Assembly (NCBI RefSeq): GCF_964340395.1
Contig: NC_135561.1
Location: 14,172,961 to 14,236,960 of the forward strand
Direction of reading: 5' to 3'
Length of the DNA stretch: 64,000 nucleotides
DNA from: Glandiceps talaboti
Taxonomy: Eukaryota > Hemichordata > Enteropneusta > Spengelidae
Both the position numbers and the translations under genes were made by a program. Every line of letters starts with the position of its first letter. Within the stretch, counting starts at the first letter, position 1. The notes below the pieces were generated by a model, which saw only the letters and a list, made by a program, of their open reading frames with translations, was not told the origin of the DNA and did not search any database. Positions 13,126-23,516 of this stretch are shown here, one piece after another.

Positions 13126-13818
13126 AAATTGAAAATGAGAAAATGTAGAACACGGAACAATTTATTGGATTGTACATGTTGTTCCGATACCTGTTAAGAT
13201 TTTCGTAGGGCCATGGCATTAGTCACTGAGTTAAATTTGCACATATGGCAACCGTTAGGTACGTTGAGGGTGCTCTCTGCCTGTGCCGCTCTCAGATTTG
13301 GTGGATGTATATGTGCACGCTAACTGAGAACCCTAGCTAGTTGACTTGGTGTTACATGCCATTGCATATTTTCTTAGAGGGGTTGAAATTGTCATGGTAT
13401 ATCGACAAATTTATTGTGATAAATGGCACACTAGATATTGAAATCCTATTCAAATGTCAAATTTGATGCAGTACTAATAATTTTATTGATACCTTTATTT
13501 TGAAGGTCACCTCTATCATCAATGTTTTTTGGTATGAATGCATTATTCATCAAACCAGCACAGTCGTTGGCACCAATCTTCATAGTACATGTTTTAAACA
13601 AGAATGGATACCAAGAAGCAGTACATGGACTTGACCCTGATCCGAGTGTTGTCAGTCAACTTCACGACGTCATGTTTCAAGTTGCCTGTATGGTACCATT
13701 GGTATTAGGAATTGTTCAATATCTCTTGTGGACCAAGTATTCTTTAAGAGACAGTCATATTGTAATTCCTAAATACATGGAAAGTTGCAAGGTGCCAAGG
13801 CTAATTAATCAAATATAA
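10847..13818 (+). CDS. TMEM180/MFSD13A-like membrane protein, copy A
   Basis: Four exons join in frame: 10847-11725, 11972-12126, 12746-12829, 13506-13818 (1431 nt, 476 aa). The start could be 10847 or the next codon at 10850, which aligns better with copy B. The protein is a major-facilitator-like multi-pass membrane protein. Diagnostic similarity to vertebrate TMEM180 includes FYYVNLFLNIYRIS and LIWNAVNDPLFAYFQD in the N-terminal half. Near the C-terminus it includes LMADCVDDDM, FFGMNALFIKPAQSLAPIF and a final TKYSLRDSH. Human TMEM180 is about 517 aa. Its transport activity is not well established, so no substrate is assigned. The C-terminus runs about ten residues past that of copy B, because the position of the copy B stop is read through as Cys. 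The third intron contains a long CTGT/CT microsatellite and the second a pentamer repeat. Confidence 0.88.
11748..11856. repeat. GAGAGATC / GA / CAGA compound microsatellite
   Basis: Starts about 20 bp inside intron 1 of copy A. It runs GAGA with ATC interruptions, then GA, then about ten CAGA units. It is close enough to the donor to be read through if the intron is retained, adding a repetitive RERE/TDRQ tail. Confidence 0.95.
12150..12555. repeat. Degenerate (TAATG)n pentanucleotide array
   Basis: About 400 bp of TAATG and variants (TGATG, TAACG) filling much of intron 2 of copy A. Degenerate in the middle, cleaner near 12450-12530. Confidence 0.85.
12930..13124. repeat. (CTGT)n(CT)n microsatellite
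   Basis: Tetranucleotide CTGT units followed by about 45 CT units in intron 3 of copy A. The long polypyrimidine run lies well upstream of the real acceptor at 13505. Confidence 0.97.
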
Positions 13819-13851
13819 TGAAATATGTATATTTATTTTGTGACAATCACA

Positions 13852-13857
13852 AATAAA
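13852..13857 (+). terminator. Candidate polyadenylation signal of copy A
   Basis: AATAAA 34 bp after the stop codon of copy A. This would give a very short 3' UTR. Confidence 0.5.
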
Positions 13858-14146
13858 TTATTGTCCATGGCGGATTTGAGTTGTCAAATTACTTGTCCCT
13901 TAACACTACAGGTTTGATTACATCTGCCATGCTGTAATCGTTCCTTTTGACATTACCAAACAACAGATCTAAAGGTTATCACGGGGTGACGCGGTTTAAT
14001 TAATTTCCTAGTGGAGTGGCTCACAATGGACTTCCTGGGATACAAGCAGCGATATGCTGAAAGGTCCGGCCCCAAATTCGGATTTGAATTTAGGTGTAAA
14101 AAACAGTCCTACTGAGCTCTATATAGTTTGTGCAGAAAAAGAAATT

Positions 14147-14300
14147 ATTGGGGCCTAAAGAAATTGTGTAGTTTCGATTACGGCCAGTTTTAGAATAGGT
14201 GCATCTTTTTTTCCACGTGGGAGTTCTGGTTTTGTTTTCCGTTGTTTTCCATATCATATGGTCTCTGTGTTATACGGTTTCTTCCCATCAGATCACAGGT
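14147..14300 (-). mobile_element. Partial copy of the GGCCTAAA MITE family
   Basis: Starts with GGGGCCTAAAGAAATTG. Its inner block TTCCGTTGTTTTCCATAT is the reverse complement of a block near 57.46 kb inside the fuller copy at 57220-57612. The far end is not found, so the copy is truncated. Confidence 0.55.
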
Positions 14301-16821
14301 GCCAGTAAGTATATACTTGACTGATCGATCAAATGGCTGAATGATTGATCAATTGAATGTTCAATTTTTGTGGTGCAATATAACTTATTTTGTGTGATAC
14401 TGATCGATGACTCTTTTTTTTGGTGATAGGTGATATAAACTTTTTTTTCTTCTTTCCCTGGATACTTTTCTCTCTTTCAGTTGTATATAATTCTCTCTTT
14501 ATTGATTAAATAAAGACATCTTGCATTTTCTTTTTATTCAATATAATGCTGTCTACTGCCTAATTTTTTTAATGTTTGTGAATTGTAAATACATCCATTG
14601 AAAGCATCTGACCGTATCCATCCACCGCTGAGCCATCAGCTTGTTAAATGTTAGGTGTTATTGCTACACCATGCAGGCAGTTCAGAAAGTCTCAGGCTAC
14701 ATGTATCGTGTATAATAAGAGCTTATCCCGGAACTATGGATGAAGGCGATAGTACTGTTGTAAACCTGGGTGGGGTTTGGATAACTATATAGATACGAGA
14801 AGTATGAGAGAAGTGGGGCCTAAATGTTCGGTAGCTAACTCCTGTTCACAAACGTATAAACGGCTGTATGAATAACCAGTGTTCTTACCGTGTTCAGTCT
14901 TCTGGGTAGACCAGATCTACCGATCGATATCTGCAATAATATATTAACATTCAGTAAAATATTACCCGTCCCAAATAGTACACCAGTACCAATTACCAGT
15001 GCTAATATTCCAGTAGTTCTTCTACCAGTAACACAGTACCACTCTGGATACCTAGATACTCTTCAGATACGTCCAATCAGATACAAAAATAAGATCAATG
15101 TCTCCCAACAGTAGACACACGTGGGTCATTCAACCACAGTTCGCAAGCAAGGGAAAGTGGAGTCCAGAACGCACATGGTTTGGGTCTGGTCTCCGCTGGG
15201 GGCCAAATTCCCTTATAAGGATACCTTCCCTACCAGAATGTCCCAATCAAATACAAACCCCTCGTAGGTCATCTACGTAATAGGTCACCGACTGGTCCGT
15301 TTCATGTATGTAACACTTTCGATAGTAAAGTTCTAGTACCAAGCGATGAGGGCGCGCTCTCGGACTAGGGTCATGTAATTGCATTATCTCGGGTCACGAT
15401 CGAATGCGAACAGGTACGTAGGTGGCCTTATGACTTGGCCTCAGTGTAGTAGTTAGAGTACGTGAGGTAAGTAAACTTTATGAATAGTAGACCTTGATGT
15501 ACATGTACATGATATATTCAGATTGACGGCGGTCGCTTTTGTACACAACGGTAAACAAATATTAAAAGAACCTTCCAGGTCAAGCCAGCTGGCTATGCCT
15601 ACTCGTCTATACGTGTGATTTCAATTAATCCACAAGGAAATGGAACTTACAGTACTCGAGGAAGCAAGGTGAGGCAATCAACTATTCGACCATACTAGAC
15701 TCGGTGTCATTAGATATATATATTGACGTAGAATACAGTGTAGGGAACGTTAACAGCTGGAGCTGAAAGGTCATATATAGTGTGACGAGTTATACAGTCT
15801 ATATTTGTAATGGGGGTATTTGCATGGTGATCGATGACTACACCCAGCCGATGACCGGACAAACGACCCACCAGTGTACATACCATACTTCTTGCAGATG
15901 GAATACGGGAGTCGATTCTGACAATGTCCCAAAGAAAAAAAACCTTATTTGTACATGTATTGTATTCATTTTGTATATGTGTACCATATGTTTCTTGGAC
16001 TGTGTTGCTTATTTTTGTTATCTGCAGCCGGTTCGTTCGTTCATTCATTCATTGTACTAAGAAGAATATATTTAATTAATGTGGGGATGAGCTGCGTCTT
16101 CTTTGTCCATATTCATGAGACGAGAGACGAAAAGAATGTCCATGTAGACTAGCAGCCCGTAGTCCTTTCATAGCAGTTGTGTGTCTGAGAAATGAAAACA
16201 GTTACGTATAGTCTATGATCTCAGAAGTCTGTCTTTCGATTCTAAATTGTCAATGTCGCGAAGGACATGTAGGGAGAGTCAACCGTCAGATTCGTATTCA
16301 ATCTGCAATGAAGTTAAGATTGTGATATCGTTTATAAACATTTAAAACATACGATGGCATAGGATATACTAGAAAGAACGGGGATAGAGACAGAGCCGAG
16401 TTCAGGGTTGCTATCCGTTATGACTGCCCGTGGTGCTGATCTGTAGCTATCATGGCTATATACGTCCATAGTAGATGAGAGCTAGTGCAGTAGTTGATCC
16501 AGTGCCGAGGACAATCTAGTTAGCGCCGAGGACAATCAAGCTAGCGAATAGTAAATTGCTGTTTAGCCTGAAATCGCCTAGTGTTACAGACTGACAGGAT
16601 TATTGCATCGATCGTTCATCACACCTGTCACAGACTCGTATATATTTATCGACAAGCACCCATTTAGTACCAGCACATGTCAATTTATCAACATGTTTAG
16701 GAGACAGATTTTAGTAATGCAAATAACATGTTTTTGCTTACATATTTAAACGTATATACCTAATGATAACACCCAGTCCATCATTGAAGTTAGGAATTTG
16801 TCTTCCAAAATGATGAATCAT

Positions 16822-16826
16822 TTATT

Positions 16827-16873
<47 letters not shown>

Positions 16874-16931
16874 TTTGTTTGTTTGTTTGTTTGTTTGTTT
16901 GTTTGTTTGTTTGTTTGTTTGTTTGTTTGTT
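16822..16931. repeat. (TTTA)n(TTTG)n microsatellite
   Basis: About 13 TTTA units switch directly to about 13 TTTG units, consistent with one point mutation spreading by slippage. Confidence 0.97.
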
Positions 16932-17645
16932 ATCTCAAAATGTGAAATCATAGTATGGAATTTGTGTGCTTAATACGTGTCAATCTTAACTGCTGTTGTA
17001 CAAATTTCACAAAGCGGGAACAGGTGATGGATGAGGGAAAGGTATTTGCTTGCATACATGTGATATATATATAAACTAAGGCAAAGTTGAAGTACGACTA
17101 AAATTTAGGTGTAAAAAATAGTTATCTGGCAATGCAGTAGAAACATGATTTCATCAAAAACAAAAGGATTGTGGTCACGTGTTAACAGTCAAAATTGGTG
17201 GGCTTTTTAATAAACATAGCCTGAAAAAAATCTATAGAAAAACGCTCATGATTCTACTTATTTTTTTCTGGACAGATTACACAAAACATAACATCTTGTT
17301 TACATTTAGCAAACACTGAGCACACAATATCGGAATCACTTAATTTATTTTTACTTGTATCAGCTTGTTGGAAAACCACATTCTGTGTTGGATAAACATA
17401 AATTTAATTCATGCAATGGAGCTTTGTATAGGTCCATGTATTAGGGAAACAGTGCCACCAAATTTGTATAGCTATGGAGTTTTTCATTTCTCCCCTTTCG
17501 CACTTGTTAAATTTTAGCAAATTCAGTTATTTAGAAATGCAAATTGTCTAATGCTTTGGGACTTCCATGGCCGTAATACAAGTAATATCATATTAAGTGA
17601 TATCTTTACAGCTCCTTTCAGATATCACAGCTCCTTTCAGATCAC

Positions 17646-18043
17646 AGAAGATTGCCCAAACTATCAGGATCAGTGAGCCTGATCACAGGGTTTCATGTTG
17701 AGATAGACACAAAAAAGATAACACACAAACATCACATAATTAAACTTACACAATGTGGACTCTTTTATATAGTTAATGATATAAACAATAACTGCATGAA
17801 AGAAACTTCATTTGGCTGCTGACCATGGATTTTGTTTGAACTTCAAGAAATTATACCTCATGTCTATTGTAATTGTAGTAGTGTGCATGCTGTTACTGTT
17901 TATATCATTAACTAAATAAAGAGTTGACACTGTAAGTGATGTTTGTGTGTTAATATCTTTATGGTGACTATCTCAATATGAAAACTTTTGATCATGCTCA
18001 CTGATCTTGATAGTTCGTTTTAATAGTTTGGGCAAGCTTCTTC
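17646..18043. mobile_element. Fold-back element with arms of about 150 bp
   Basis: The left arm begins AGAAGATTGCCCAAACTATC and the right arm ends GATAGTTCGTTTTAATAGTTTG then GGCAAGCTTCTT. The arms pair along most of their length, for example TTTATATAGTTAATGATATA with its near-complement at 17897-17917. The centre is around 17800-17890 and carries no coding sequence. A non-autonomous inverted-repeat element is the simplest reading. Confidence 0.7.
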
Positions 18044-18481
18044 GAAGAGAGCAATATTCTGAATAGGTCATTTCTCTCAATAGGAATTTTTTTTCTGAAA
18101 AGAAACCATCTCCTTTGAAAATGTAGGATGAACATTGTTATTATTCATAGAGAGGACGAAACAAGCCAAAGAAAGACTAGTGTTGAATAGAATTAGTGTT
18201 GGTTAGATTATATGGTTTAGCCAGAAAATTCAAGTTGTTTTGTTTTGTTTATTGTTGTTGTGTTTTTGTTTTTTTTTTGTTGGTTTTTTTTTTGGGGGGG
18301 AGCAGTTGTCTTGAGCAACAGGTGGCCTGCATGGGAAGTTTCTTCCATCAAATATTTTAAACCCATTTGTCTATATGATTTAACTAATCCCGTAATGTTT
18401 CATGTCTTATTCCAAACGGGTTTGATTGAATTTGTTTAAGATACATTTCTTATAAAGTCAGTTATCCCATTTCATCAACAG

Positions 18482-18590
18482 AAATTGGACTTTGCTTGGC
18501 GTGTCATTCCACGTGTAGGAGGCAGTATCACTGATAACATCCAGAAGAACACACATAGTGATCTGATATCTGTGCTTCCATAGTCTCAAG
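18482..18590 (+). other. Probable 5' UTR part of copy B exon 1
   Basis: A pyrimidine-rich stretch ending in CAACAG at 18475-18480 looks like a splice acceptor. The following bases run without interruption to the start codon at 18591. An upstream non-coding exon is therefore likely but was not located. Confidence 0.4.
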
Positions 18591-21500
18591 ATGACGTTGC
18601 ACAAGAATGCCTTGGCATATGCAATGACTAGTTTTGCATTTAGCCTGATGGGTTCAGTCTTCTCGTTTTATTATGTAAATTTATTCCTGAATATCTATAG
18701 AATATCCCAGACCTGGTTTAACGTTGCCCAATCAGTATACCTAATATGGAATGCTTTAAATGATCCTTTATTTGCATATTTCCAAGACCATTCCAAACAC
18801 CGTATATTTAGACAGAGGAGATTATCCGTGCTTTATGGAGCGCCTCTGTTTGCTCTCACCTTTCTGTTGCCATGGTTTCCCTGGACTGATTACGAGCCGA
18901 ATAGTTGGGTTATTGGAGTCCATTTACTGTTATCTTTGTTTTTGTACGACGCTCTTTTTACGTTTGTTGGTTTGGCAATGTGTGCCTTGTTTGCTGAGAT
19001 GTCTCATCTCCATGAAGATCGTCTTCGATTGATCAGGTACAGCCAAGTTGCATCAGTGTTTGGATCTCTTTCTGTCTTCATGTGTGAGATTTTATCAGAC
19101 GGGATGAATAAATTCAGGAATTTCCAAGCTCTGTGTGTTTTCATTGCACTTTTAAGTTGGCTTTCATTGCGATATACAGGCATGAATGCAAACACGTTAT
19201 ACGACGCAGAATCACAAGTACAGGACCTGGAGGGTAGTACAGACCGGAAAGACCCAAACATAACCGACCAATCACTGTGGAAAAGCTACTGGCAGATTAT
19301 ACGCCAGGGAAATGTGTTTATCCTGGTTACTGTTAACTTTTGTAGCCAGTTCCAAGGAACATATGGAAGGAACTTTCTGAGTATCTTTGCCAGTGAACTG
19401 ATACCAAAAGAAGACTTGCCTGATTTCATGAGGAAAATTCTGTATGGATCCGTATTCATTCTTCCACAGGTAAGTAATGATTTATGCCTCTACTGATCAG
19501 GAGATGGAGAAATTTGACAATACGATTGATGGATATTCAATTAACAATTATAAAAGGGACTGATTGGCTAGATGGCATGAGTATGGATATCTTGGGTAAG
19601 GTGATGTACAGATGCATTAGAATCTGATTATGTCAGAATGTGCCCTCTTGACTCACCACTGACGTACACAATTTCTCGTCAGGCATCAAAATTAGGTATA
19701 CCCTATCTCTTACTATGTGGTGACTCCCACAAAATGCCAATTGTTATCATTTTGCATGTTTTGCAAAATTTGGCTATCATTAGAGGGCACAATGTTCAGA
19801 GACAATTCCAAACTACTAAGAGTTCTATCTCTGTTGATCTTCTAAAAACAAAGTTTTAGTATATGCAGCATGTTCCTGTACGCTAATCTGATTGGTGGGA
19901 ATTGCCAAGCACGTCCTCTCTAATCTATTCTGATTGGTGGCAATCATCAAGCACATCCTTTGTGATTGGTGGTAATTGCCAAGCACCTCCTCTCAAAGTT
20001 AATCTGATTGGTTCACAATGGTGGTAATCGCAATTTGCACATCGTCTATAAGCCATTGGATTGGTGGTTATTTTTATCGGCAACATACGATGGTTAGAGG
20101 CGTTGGTCTCCATTTGAAGATTATTGCATCCATCAGTTGTCAGTATGCGAAGATGCGACTTCTCCAAAGTGACTGATATGAATGGACCTTACTGATTGGT
20201 CGATAATATGCTAGATTGTTTACCATATGGGGTCTTGTAACATATACCCTGGTCTAGAAATTGCATCTCTAATTAATATAGATTAAATGAAAGCCCATTG
20301 ATAATTTAAGATGCGTCTAACAGAGGTGTTGGTTATTCCTTTGAGATACTTTTTTCATTCCAGACATGTGTTTTGCTACTATCCCCTGTGGTCAGAAAGA
20401 TTGGAGCCTACCAAGTGTACCGTGCTGCCTTTTATATCAAAATAGTGAGTTCACTCGCCATGTACATTGTTGGAGTGTCTCATACTTGGATGCTTTCAAT
20501 TTTCTTCCTGATTGACATGTGAGTATTTCCTATACCCACCCCCACCCCCACTAACAGCTAAGTTGCAATCCACAGCACAGACAAGGACTTCCTGCTTGTC
20601 TGTATCCACAGTGAGCAGGCACAGGCTGTATCCACAGTGAGCAGGCACAGGCACAAGAACTGTGTTATTATGTATAACATATCCTAATATGGAAGTAAAA
20701 CCATCCAGCTAGGGTCAATCATGACTCATGATGGTCGAATCGAATGGTTAGAGTGGCTGGCTTGAAATCTGCAGGTTGCATGTTCGAGCCCCGTACGTCA
20801 CTGCCGTTTGTTTCTGAATGGGCAAGATTTGAACCATGATTGTGCCTCAGTCAAACCAGCTGTATAATTGGGACCTGTTAGGATAGAGGTTGCAATGTGA
20901 ATGCTTTAATCCTATGCGCTTATAAAGGCTGCAAAGGGAGTTAAGGATAAAGGGGCATTGTGCCAATATAGTTCCGTGCAAGCGCCTTGAGCACAGAGTG
21001 AGAAAGCGCTATATAAAAACCAACATTATTATTATTAAAAAAAAGTTATTATTAAATATGATTGTATTAAAAACAATAACATGCTGTCAGATTTTCCATA
21101 TCAGTGATTGGTTTCTGCTTGTCTATATATGGGATTATATCATATTTCAATTACAAGCTGACAATTTCAGGTTGCAAATGGCCAAAATTACGAACAATGG
21201 CAAAGTACTTGTAATGTCTGGAATGAAAAACCAAGCATAATGAAACCAAAAAGAATTACAAATATTGTATCTTAATTAATTTCATTTCCAATATAGGACT
21301 TCCCCGGGTGTGATGACCCGATATCTCAATTTATTGATGGCTGACTGTATTGACGAAGACATGAAAATATATAACAGAAAGTAATTATAGTCTTTCTACT
21401 AAAATTTATACTCGATAGTTCTTTAAGTATAAAAACACTTATCTTCCAAGAAGCCCAGAGAGGACCAGTGTTAATACAGGAGGAAACTGGAGTACCTGGG

Positions 21501-22467
21501 GAAAACCTGCGTTGTTCGGTAGAGTCAAACTGAAAGACACTCTTCTTACTTACACTGTGGTAAATTTAATCAAACCGTGAATGAGTTCGAACCCCAACCG
21601 CAGTGGTAAGAGGCAAGTGGTTTAACCACTCAGCCACCGACAACCCTTAAGTAAGAAATGATATGTCGAAAACTTATAATTAATTTTTGTCTAATATATT
21701 GGGAGTTTAATAGTAAAGTGCTAGTTATATTCCAATGCTTAGATAACGTTTGAGATTCGTCACTCTTGTACAGTGAAATTTCTCTAGGGTATCTTTTATT
21801 CAAAGAATATTATATACTCTTTTCACCGATCTCTATCGTATTGTAGTAAAACTCAGCAATGTAATTAATGCACTACTACTGATGATCAAATATGTAGTTC
21901 AAGAGCGTCAGAAGATCATCAAGACTTTTTTAACCGTCGGCGATCGATATTGTACCTATTACATACAAATGATATATGTAAATGATATGCAAATACAATG
22001 TTTACTGCTCCACTTTCGCTCTCTACACTCGTGAAAGTATTGGGCAGGAAACACTGCAAGCACTCGTGCAAATACCCCAAGTATAAGTATGCCACACTTT
22101 GCACTTTCGCGTCATGTGGCTCTGTCATATTATGGATATGTATCTTATTTAACCTTAATATAACTGCATTTGCTTGATTTCCAGATCTCCGCTATCATCA
22201 ATGTTTTTTGGTATGAATGCATTATTCGTCAAACCAGCACAGTCGTTGGCACCAATCTTCATAGTACATGTTTTAAACAAGAATGGATACCAAGAAGTAG
22301 TACATGGACTTGACCCAGATCCGAGTGTTGTCAGTCAACTTCATGATGTCATGTTTCAAGTTGCCTGTATGGTACCATTGGTATTAGGAATTGTTCAATG
22401 TCTGTTATGGACCAAGTATTCTTTAAGAGACAGTCATTTAATAGTTCCTAAATTCTCAGAGAGCTGA
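18591..22467 (+). CDS. TMEM180/MFSD13A-like membrane protein, copy B
   Basis: Four exons join in frame: 18591-19469, 20364-20518, 21297-21380, 22185-22467 (1401 nt, 466 aa). The first three coding exons are 879, 155 and 84 nt, exactly as in copy A, with the same intron phases, so the two genes arose by tandem duplication. The protein shows the same landmarks: FYYVNLFLNIYRIS, LIWNALNDPLFAYFQD, LMADCIDEDM, FFGMNALFVKPAQSLAPIF. It ends LRDSHLIVPKFSES. In exon 1 the copies differ at roughly a third of bases and many residues. The last exon, by contrast, is almost identical to that of copy A over 246 bp. Intron 1 holds a MITE and a CCAAT-rich imperfect repeat; introns 2 and 3 hold SINEs. As for copy A, biochemical function is unknown. 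Confidence 0.88.
19634..19794 (+). mobile_element. MITE, CAGTGTGCCCTCTAA family, copy 1
   Basis: Ends resemble CAGAATGTGCCCTCT and AGAGGGCACAATG. It contains the family core ATCTCTTACTATGTGGTGAC and AATTTGGCTATCATTAGAGG. It lies in intron 1 of TMEM180-like copy B. Confidence 0.75.
19878..20050. repeat. Imperfect repeats of about 45 bp containing TGATTGG
   Basis: Four imperfect units of the type CTGATTGGTGGNAATNNCCAAGCACNTCCTCTC in intron 1 of copy B. Further TGATTGG words lie at about 19560 and 20192. The word is an inverted CCAAT box. Confidence 0.65.
20710..21045 (+). mobile_element. tRNA-derived SINE, near full length
   Basis: Head with an A-box-like TGGTTAGAGTGG and B-box-like TGTTCGAGCCCC, about the spacing of a tRNA promoter. 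The body has CAGCTGTATAATTGGGACC. The tail reads GCGCCTTGAGCACAGAGTG, then AAAGCGCTATATAAAAACC and an ATT run. The tail matches a 3' domain common to several invertebrate and fish SINE families. Intron 2 of copy B. Confidence 0.8.
21455..21655 (-). mobile_element. Second tRNA-derived SINE family, minus orientation
   Basis: Read on the minus strand, it starts GGTGGCTGAGTGGTTAAACC (A box) followed by GGGGTTCGAACTC (B box). It ends with the reverse complement of GAGGAAACTGGAGTACCTGG and AAAACCTGCG, a block seen in many marine invertebrate SINEs. Intron 3 of copy B. Confidence 0.75.
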
Positions 22468-22494
22468 TCATGGTGAAAGAAAAACTGACTTTAT

Positions 22495-22690
22495 CGAATT
22501 GTATCATATCATATTGTCATAGAATATCATATCACATCACATATCATATATCATAGTTTATCACGTATCACACAAACACAAACATATCATTTCCTTTCAT
22601 GCCATATCATAATCATATAATTATCATATATCATACTTTAAAACATGTCACATCATATTATTTATCACATCATGTCACATCATATTTGCT
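22495..22690. repeat. ATCATATC / ATCAC repetitive tract
   Basis: Degenerate ATCAT, ATCAC and ATATC units begin just after the copy B stop codon, probably in its 3' UTR. Similar in unit to the array at 5955-6066. Confidence 0.75.
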
Positions 22691-22964
22691 GACCATGAAA
22701 TACTCTGTGGAAGATTGTCTATAGAAACCATTTGAATTTTGAAGACGACAAATTCTAGAGACATAACACTAGTAACGTCAAAGATCACTCAATACAGAAT
22801 GACAACGTAGAAGGAGTGGCATGGTGTATTGCATATGAGACTACCAGGCAACTAAGTTTGGTGTCATGGGTACTTAGTAGTCGATAGTGTGTAAGTGGAA
22901 GTGCAAATTGAATATCACCTATCAGATAACCCAATAAGACCAACGTAACCATCTCATTATCAAA

Positions 22965-23343
22965 ATGCCCTTTATTGAAAATGCTTTGAAATGTGAGCAG
23001 GGAGAATTGGCCTTTCCAAAATTTGCCATGGTGGTGCGTTACTTCTTGTCTGTGTGTACCTTGCGGGTATACATGGTATGGGTTACTCTGTTAATCATAG
23101 AGCACTGCTGCTTTCCTCGATGTCTGAACAATATGAAAACTATCCCTGATTTAGACATCTACAGAATACCAAGGGACAAAACTCGTAATGATGGAGGTGT
23201 CGCTAATATTCAAATCCTCCAGAAGTTGGGTATTCAACATGGCACACACTGTCACCTGCTGGCTTTTGAAAAACGTGATAATACCAGAATCGCAGAAAGT
23301 GCGCGGCAGCAACATCAACGCCAAGCCAGGATTAACAGAAGGC
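22965..23343 (+). pseudogene. Possible remnant of a DNA-transposase C-terminal region
   Basis: A frame opens with AAAATGCCC at 22965 and runs into a GA microsatellite. Residues NDGGVANIQILQKLGIQHGT, then DNTRIAES and a basic Gln/Arg-rich tail, resemble from memory the C-terminal region of Kolobok/THAP-type transposases, which have an N-D-G followed by L-x-x-L-G-I-x-x-G-T and then a basic tail. No terminal repeats or upstream catalytic part were found. It could be a fragment of a decayed DNA transposon, an exon of an unrecognised gene, or chance. Confidence 0.3.
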
Positions 23344-23359
23344 AGCAGAGAATTGTATT

Positions 23360-23516
<157 letters not shown>

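Larger units (their letters stand above)
13819..18590. other. Intergenic region between the two TMEM180-like copies
   Basis: No coding exon is recognised; the short open frames here show no family resemblance or splice structure. It contains a partial MITE near 14.15 kb, a TTTA/TTTG microsatellite and a fold-back element (listed separately). It ends in the probable 5' UTR exon of copy B. Confidence 0.5.

Noticed and set aside
12885-13219. Open frames through the CTGT/CT repeat in intron 3 of TMEM180-like copy A
   Set aside because: Arg-Glu and Leu-Ser runs are microsatellite translations inside an intron.
14890-16152. Several short open frames between the TMEM180-like copies
   Set aside because: No domain, no splice-site structure, no protein-like composition; treated as chance.
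21560-21655. tRNA-like sequence with A and B boxes
   Set aside because: The A and B boxes are in the head of a SINE; the cloverleaf is not complete and the sequence continues into the SINE body, so it is not called a tRNA gene.
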